Source of the DNA: Anaerolineales bacterium
Lineage (GTDB): Bacteria > Chloroflexota > Anaerolineae > Anaerolineales > Villigracilaceae
Reading direction: 5' to 3'
Length of the DNA stretch: 64,000 nt
Assembly (NCBI GenBank): GCA_016789305.1
Contig: JAEURJ010000007.1
Coordinates: 434,001-498,000 of the forward strand
Part shown: positions 59,986-64,000 of the stretch, piece by piece
Numbering within the stretch: the stretch's first letter is position 1
How the letters are laid out: the number at the start of each line of letters is the position of its first letter
Translations under genes and position numbers: made by a program
The notes under the pieces: generated by a model
Seen by the model: only the letters and a program-made list of their open reading frames with translations
Told to the model about the DNA's origin: nothing
Databases searched by the model: none

Positions 59986-61152
59986 ATGGCTGAAAAGATT
60001 TTGATCGTTGATGACGATGTTGATACGCTCCGCCTCGTTGGGCTGATGCTCCAGAAAATTGGATATCAGATCAGTGCGGCGTCCAACGGCGAACAAGGAC
60101 TTGCCAAGGCGTTTGAAGAGCGTCCGGACCTGATCCTTCTAGATGTAATGATGCCGGATATGGACGGATATGAGGTGACGCGCCGCCTCAGAAAAAACCC
60201 TGCCACTTCCTCCACCCCAATCTTGATGTTTACAGCCAAAACTCAATTGGATGACAAGGTGGTCGGGTTCGAAGTTGGTGCCGACGATTATTTGACCAAA
60301 CCAACACACCCAACTGAGCTGCAATCGCATATTAAAGCTTTGCTGGCGCGCGCGCCAAAGAGCGGCGAAGTGGCTGATATAAAAACGGCTCTCGCTGAAA
60401 AGCATGGATACGTGATCGGTGTACTTTCAGCCCGAGGTGGATTGGGGGTAACCACTGTTGCTTCCAATATAGCATCTGCGCTTTTAACCAGCACACAGGA
60501 TGATGTGATTTTTGCGGAACTGGTCCCGGGGCAGGGGACTCTGGCCATGGATCTGGGGGTACCCTCGCAAACAGGACTCAATGAAATATTAAAGGGAAGT
60601 GTTGTTGAAGTAACGCGTGAAAAAGTGGCGTCTTCATTGGTTTCGCACAGTTCCGGTGTAAAGCTATTGCTCGCCTCTGAACAGCCGAAGGATGTAGCCT
60701 TAACCGCCCAAGTGAAGAAATATGAATCCCTGGTGGAACGGCTGGCGAGCCTGGCGCGCTTTGTTGTGCTGGATTTGGGTGCCGGCCTACCCGAGTTTTC
60801 ACAGGCTGTTTTGCCAATGTGTTCTGAAAAGATCATTCTTGTTGAAGGTTCCATCAATACCATCCGTCAAACCAAATTGTTGATCGATGATATAGCCAAT
60901 TTAAAGGTGGATCGTAAAACGATTGGTGTAGTTTTGAATAATCGCACGCGTTCCGAAAGCCAGCTTTCCTTGAATCAGGTACAGGAGAAGCTGGGGCATT
61001 CAATCCTCAGTTCATTAACCCCGGCTCCGGAGATCTTCTCGCAGGCTTTGCGCGCGCAGAATACAGTAATTGTCACCCAACCCTTAAGTGTGACCGGACA
61101 GCAGTTTGTGAGAATTGCAGAAAGTATCCTGGAACGTGAAAAGGCAAAATGA
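59986..61152 (+). CDS. Receiver-CpaE-like fusion (response regulator/MinD-type ATPase)
   Basis: 388 residues. Receiver domain 1-120: acidic pocket DDD (9-11), phospho-acceptor Asp53 in LLDVMMPDMDG, Thr83 and Lys105. A P-loop ATPase of MinD/CpaE type follows, with deviant Walker A SARGGLGVTT (149-158), where the usual Lys is Val and the second conserved Lys is absent. CpaE proteins localise pilus or Tad machinery, but no tad genes are here. GAGG lies before the ATG. The sir2 start overlaps its stop (ATGA). A signalling or localisation role is likely; ATP hydrolysis is doubtful. Confidence 0.87.
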   Translation: MAEKILIVDDDVDTLRLVGLMLQKIGYQISAASNGEQGLAKAFEERPDLILLDVMMPDMDGYEVTRRLRKNPATSSTPILMFTAKTQLDDKVVGFEVGADDYLTKPTHPTELQSHIKALLARAPKSGEVADIKTALAEKHGYVIGVLSARGGLGVTTVASNIASALLTSTQDDVIFAELVPGQGTLAMDLGVPSQTGLNEILKGSVVEVTREKVASSLVSHSSGVKLLLASEQPKDVALTAQVKKYESLVERLASLARFVVLDLGAGLPEFSQAVLPMCSEKIILVEGSINTIRQTKLLIDDIANLKVDRKTIGVVLNNRTRSESQLSLNQVQEKLGHSILSSLTPAPEIFSQALRAQNTVIVTQPLSVTGQQFVRIAESILEREKAK

Positions 61153-61925
61153 TCTCCTTCTCTGCACAAACGCAAACAGCCATTGAGTTTGCCGCAGATC
61201 TGATCAGGCAATCCAAACGTACTGTGGCTTTGACAGGTGCAGGCCTTTCCACCCCTTCGGGTATTCCAGATTTTCGCTCGGAGGGAACAGGGTTATGGTC
61301 TCATGATGAACCCATGGAAGTTGCGTCGCTGCACACATTCCGCACTGCACCAGAAAAATTCTTTGCGTGGTTTCGCCCGTTGGCAGGACAAATTTACAAC
61401 GCGCAACCGAACGCAGCTCACCTTGCTCTGGCAGCATTGGAAAAGGCCGGGAAGCTTGTTTCGATCATCACACAGAATATTGATATGCTGCATCAAAAAG
61501 CCGGGTCTGTATCTGTGGTCGAAACGCATGGAAGCATAAGAACCCTCTCCTGCACTCAGTGTTATCATAAAGTCAATGCAGATCAGTGTGTAACGAATTT
61601 TGTCGCAACAGGGTTGATGCCAAGTTGCCCGAAATGCGGCAGTACTTTGAAACCGGATGTGATTCTGTTTGGAGAGCAGTTGCTTCAATCGGCGTGGTCT
61701 GATGCGCAGCAAAGGGCACGTCAATGTGATCTGATGGTTGTCATCGGTTCCTCGCTTGAAGTTTTGCCGGTGGCCGGCTTGCCCATGCAGGCGCTTGACC
61801 GCGGAGCCCATCTGATCATTGCGAATAATTCGCCAACTTATTTAAACGTCCGCGCTGATGCGGTAATTCTTGAAGACGTTGCAGTCGTCATCCCGGCGAT
61901 TGTAGAGAGAGTGTTAAATGGCTGA
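61149..61925 (+). CDS. Sir2-family NAD-dependent protein deacylase
   Basis: 258 residues. GAGLSTPSGIPDFRS (about 29-43), TQNIDMLHQKAG (about 113-124), catalytic His in VETHGSIRTL (about 131), zinc Cys pairs CTQC and CPKC (about 139-142 and 162-165), and VIGSSLEVLPVAGLP. All core residues for NAD+ binding and deacylation are present. It is coupled by four- and eight-base overlaps to the receiver-CpaE gene and the histidine kinase, so it is probably part of the same signalling unit. Confidence 0.93.
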   Translation: MISFSAQTQTAIEFAADLIRQSKRTVALTGAGLSTPSGIPDFRSEGTGLWSHDEPMEVASLHTFRTAPEKFFAWFRPLAGQIYNAQPNAAHLALAALEKAGKLVSIITQNIDMLHQKAGSVSVVETHGSIRTLSCTQCYHKVNADQCVTNFVATGLMPSCPKCGSTLKPDVILFGEQLLQSAWSDAQQRARQCDLMVVIGSSLEVLPVAGLPMQALDRGAHLIIANNSPTYLNVRADAVILEDVAVVIPAIVERVLNG

Positions 61926-63162
61926 AATTAAAACTGAACACCTGGATGGATATCGTCGTTTGATCGATATTGCTCGCGATCTCGCCTCCACCCTGGACCT
62001 GGATATTCTACTCTCCCGAATTGTACATGCCGCCGCTGAGATTAGTGGCGCCGAGGCCGCATCCATATTGTTATACGATGATACGTCGCGGCAGCTCTAT
62101 TTTCAGGTCTCGACCAACCTGGACGAATCAACGAGGCGGGGTTTGATCGTCCCTTTGGAAGGCAGCATTGCGGGTTGGATCGTCACAAACCGAAAACCGG
62201 TGCGTGTCTCCAATGTGCATGAAGATGCACGTTTCTACTCAGATGTGGAAGAGACCACGGGTTTTTCGACCCAATCCATTTTGGGCATTCCCCTCGTTAC
62301 AAAGAACAAAATCGTCGGTGTGTTGGAGGCCCTCAACAAGCATCATGGAAAGTTCTCTGACCAGGACGAATCGATGCTTCTGGTGCTTGGCGCACAAGCC
62401 GCTGTTGCGATCGAAAATGCGCGCCTCTTTCAACAATCGGATTTGATCGCCGAATTCGTTCATGAGTTGCGCACACCTTTATCTTCTTTGAGTACAGCGA
62501 CTTATCTTCTGCTTCGCCCTGAGATGTCTCAAGAGCAACGGGATCAAATCATCAAAAATATTCATAATGAAACCATGCGCCTCAACTCGCTGGCTTCGTC
62601 GTTCCTGGATCTAGCCCGGCTGGAATCAGGACGTGTGCAATTTCGCAAGAATCCATTCAGTATTGCTGATTTGATGTATGAGTGCAAGGATGTTATGGCT
62701 TCCAAGGCGCTTGAGGATAATATTCAACTGCGTGTTGAGTCGCCTGAAGGCCTTCCGTTGTTGGATGCGGACCGCGACAAGATAAAACAGGTTTTCCTTA
62801 ACCTGTTGAGCAACGCGATAAAATACAACCGCCCGAACGGTACCGTGATGTTGCGCGCCGAAGTTAGAGAGAATGAAATGGTACTTTTCGTACAGGATAC
62901 CGGTCTTGGCATCCCGGATGAATCCCTGCCTCATTTATTCGAAAAATTTTACCGCGTTCGCGAACATGAAAACCGTGCCGCAGGTACCGGCCTTGGTCTT
63001 TCCATTTGCAAGCAAATTATTTATGGTCACGGCGGCAGGATCGAGGTCAAGAGCAAGATCGGGGTCGGGACCGTGTTCTCTTTGTTTTTGCCCCGTCAGG
63101 CCAAAACACAGCCGCGAGTAAACGACATCGAGGAATCCAGTCAGCGTGGTAAGAAAGGGTGA
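61918..63162 (+). CDS. GAF-domain sensor histidine kinase
   Basis: 414 residues, no membrane helix. GAF domain (about 20-165), short linker, HisKA with His in FVHELRTPLSSLS (about 180), and HATPase with N box VFLNLLSNAIKYN (about 285), G1 DTGLGIPDE, F box FEKFYR and G2 GTGLGLSICKQI (about 360). Complete catalytic set. It senses a cytosolic ligand and should phosphorylate a receiver, with the receiver-CpaE protein in the same operon as the obvious candidate. Its start overlaps sir2 by eight bases. Confidence 0.93.
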   Translation: MAEIKTEHLDGYRRLIDIARDLASTLDLDILLSRIVHAAAEISGAEAASILLYDDTSRQLYFQVSTNLDESTRRGLIVPLEGSIAGWIVTNRKPVRVSNVHEDARFYSDVEETTGFSTQSILGIPLVTKNKIVGVLEALNKHHGKFSDQDESMLLVLGAQAAVAIENARLFQQSDLIAEFVHELRTPLSSLSTATYLLLRPEMSQEQRDQIIKNIHNETMRLNSLASSFLDLARLESGRVQFRKNPFSIADLMYECKDVMASKALEDNIQLRVESPEGLPLLDADRDKIKQVFLNLLSNAIKYNRPNGTVMLRAEVRENEMVLFVQDTGLGIPDESLPHLFEKFYRVREHENRAAGTGLGLSICKQIIYGHGGRIEVKSKIGVGTVFSLFLPRQAKTQPRVNDIEESSQRGKKG

Positions 63163-63233
63163 ATTGACTTTTTACCTCGTTGATTGTAAACTTGTCGAAA
63201 TGAATTTTTAGATTGTTTTCTTTGGAGGAATAT

Positions 63234-63788
63234 ATGGCTCAGTTTCAATTTGTGATGCGGTCGGGTCCCACCCCCGGCGTTACTTTCCCACTGGAGGGGG
63301 ATCAACTTACCATTGGTCGTGATGCTAATAATGGCGTGGCCATTAATGATGCCGAAGTATCTCGCAAGCACTCACGTCTTACTTTCCAGGGCGGGAAGTA
63401 TGTGTTGGAAGACCTGGGTTCCACAAATGGAACCTTTGTCAACGGGCAACGACTTGCCGGCCCGGTGGTTCTCAAGCCTGGGGATGTGGTTTCCCTGGGG
63501 GAACAGATTGTTCTGATGTACGACTCGATGAACGTCGATACAGGTGCCACCGTTGCTGTCCCGAGAAAATCCGCCCGTGTCGAAGCCCCATACGCTCAAC
63601 CCGCTCCTGCCGCTGCGCCTGTATATGCTTCCGCTCCCGCTGGTGCGCCTGCAAAGAAAAGCAATATGACACCGCTTTTGATCGGTGGTGGTGTGGTTAT
63701 TTTCCTTTGTCTATGTATCTCATTCTTTGTCTGGGTGGATGCCACATATCGATGGTGTACGTTCTTCCCATTCATTTCCGGTTGCTAG
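63234..63788 (+). CDS. FHA-domain membrane-tethered protein
   Basis: 184 residues from the ATG at 63234 (GGAGG upstream). FHA domain (about 1-100): LTIGRDANNGVAINDAEVSR with R, then KHSRLTFQGGKYVLEDLGST and NGTFVNGQRL, the phosphothreonine-binding pattern (GR, SRxHxx, NG). Pro/Ala linker (about 115-145), then a C-terminal helix (about 152-172). FHA domains bind phosphothreonine; no Ser/Thr kinase is visible in the window. It lies 71 bases after the kinase, with its own ribosome-binding site and a terminator. Confidence 0.9.
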   Translation: MAQFQFVMRSGPTPGVTFPLEGDQLTIGRDANNGVAINDAEVSRKHSRLTFQGGKYVLEDLGSTNGTFVNGQRLAGPVVLKPGDVVSLGEQIVLMYDSMNVDTGATVAVPRKSARVEAPYAQPAPAAAPVYASAPAGAPAKKSNMTPLLIGGGVVIFLCLCISFFVWVDATYRWCTFFPFISGC

Positions 63789-63802
63789 TTTTTCTTTCTT
63801 TG

Positions 63803-63838
63803 GCCCCGCGAGTTTCTACTCGCGGGGCGTTTTATTTA
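63803..63838 (+). terminator. Terminator after the FHA gene
   Basis: GCCCCGCGAGT with ACTCGCGGGGC, loop TTCT, then GTTTTATTT. Confidence 0.93.
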
Positions 63839-63903
63839 ATTGATGTAAAATTGATTATCTTTGATACAATCAAAATAGGAACTTGCCCGTTTTCCCCTTA
63901 ACC

Positions 63904-64000
63904 ATGGATCAAAAAATGAATCAAACTCACCCCTCCGCTTCCCCCATCTGGAGTACAAATACAAAGTTGGTTGTCGCACTCACAGCTGTTGTAGTGATTG
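63904..64000 (+). CDS. N-terminus of a membrane protein, possibly AI-2E-type transporter (3' end outside window)
   Basis: 32 codons visible from the ATG at 63904: a short polar start (MDQKMNQTHPSASPIWSTNT) followed by a hydrophobic segment KLVVALTAVVVI that runs off the window. The SPIWSTNTKLVVALT pattern recalls the beginning of AI-2E-family permeases in this phylum, but this is a weak clue. No strong ribosome-binding site is seen. Confidence 0.45.
   Translation, partial: MDQKMNQTHPSASPIWSTNTKLVVALTAVVVI

Overview
The window looks like a chromosomal segment of an Anaerolineae-type Chloroflexota bacterium (inferred from gene content; no 16S gene is present). The clues are many extracytoplasmic lipoproteins with Thr/Pro (TPT) linkers and NBR1-type Ig domains, a CpaE-like receiver/ATPase fusion, KamA, and many genes whose start codon lies only 6-8 bases after a TATAAT-like hexamer (leaderless style). 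Most genes are ordinary chromosomal genes; I see no prophage, plasmid backbone or CRISPR array.

Layout. 1-7 kb: a 5'-truncated MrfA/YprA-type helicase with an HNH domain inserted before its C-terminal zinc cluster, a DUF1232 protein, an MFS exporter, a cupin, a DUF3298 lipoprotein and two membrane proteins (one CPBP-type). 7-8.4 kb: two tRNA-Ser genes, a tandem copy of a tRNA 3' end plus terminator, AT-rich palindromes, and the C-terminal remnant of an HU-related gene. 8.4-16.5 kb: a minus-strand biosynthetic cluster (OleC-like synthetase, OleD-like reductase, MBL-fold hydrolase, GNAT-like transferase, KAS III enzyme, ATP-grasp ligase) with a divergent LacI regulator; it resembles olefin/beta-lactone pathways but has no OleB. 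17-24.6 kb: kamA, two paralogous NBR1-Ig lipoproteins, and a pheS-pheT operon led by a small membrane protein and a Phe-specific (UUC) T-box. 24.7-33.2 kb: VIT-type transporter, CBS-GAF protein, FAD oxidoreductase, GAF/HD-GYP phosphodiesterase, cyclase-family hydrolase, an AT-rich orphan, and an HU-related protein with palindromes in its leader. 33.5-41 kb: SH3 lipoprotein, MFS, a REP-associated transposase (RAYT) flanked by 31-bp REP-like palindromes, ABC-F ATPase, two sugar-type ABC permeases, and an acetyltransferase. 41-52 kb: a 1,103-residue surface protein with PA14 and FG-GAP repeats, proC, ruvA, ruvC, yebC, degV, an MFS gene, a 47-residue membrane protein, an SbcD-type nuclease, a four-helix-bundle protein and a C39-like peptidase. 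53-55.6 kb: a tightly coupled redox operon (PepSY-like protein, Gly-rich anchored protein, ApbE, ferric-reductase-like membrane protein). 55.6-64 kb: DUF2971 orphan, dnaK, a lipoprotein, tmRNA, and a signalling operon (receiver-CpaE fusion, Sir2, GAF histidine kinase) followed by an FHA protein.

Dispersed palindromic repeats are a recurring theme. One family (arms like GCTCTGTCGGGGGC) occurs five times with compensated arm changes and brackets the RAYT gene closely, so it is probably that transposase's substrate family. The most promising candidate for an undescribed system is the 8.4-16.5 kb cluster.
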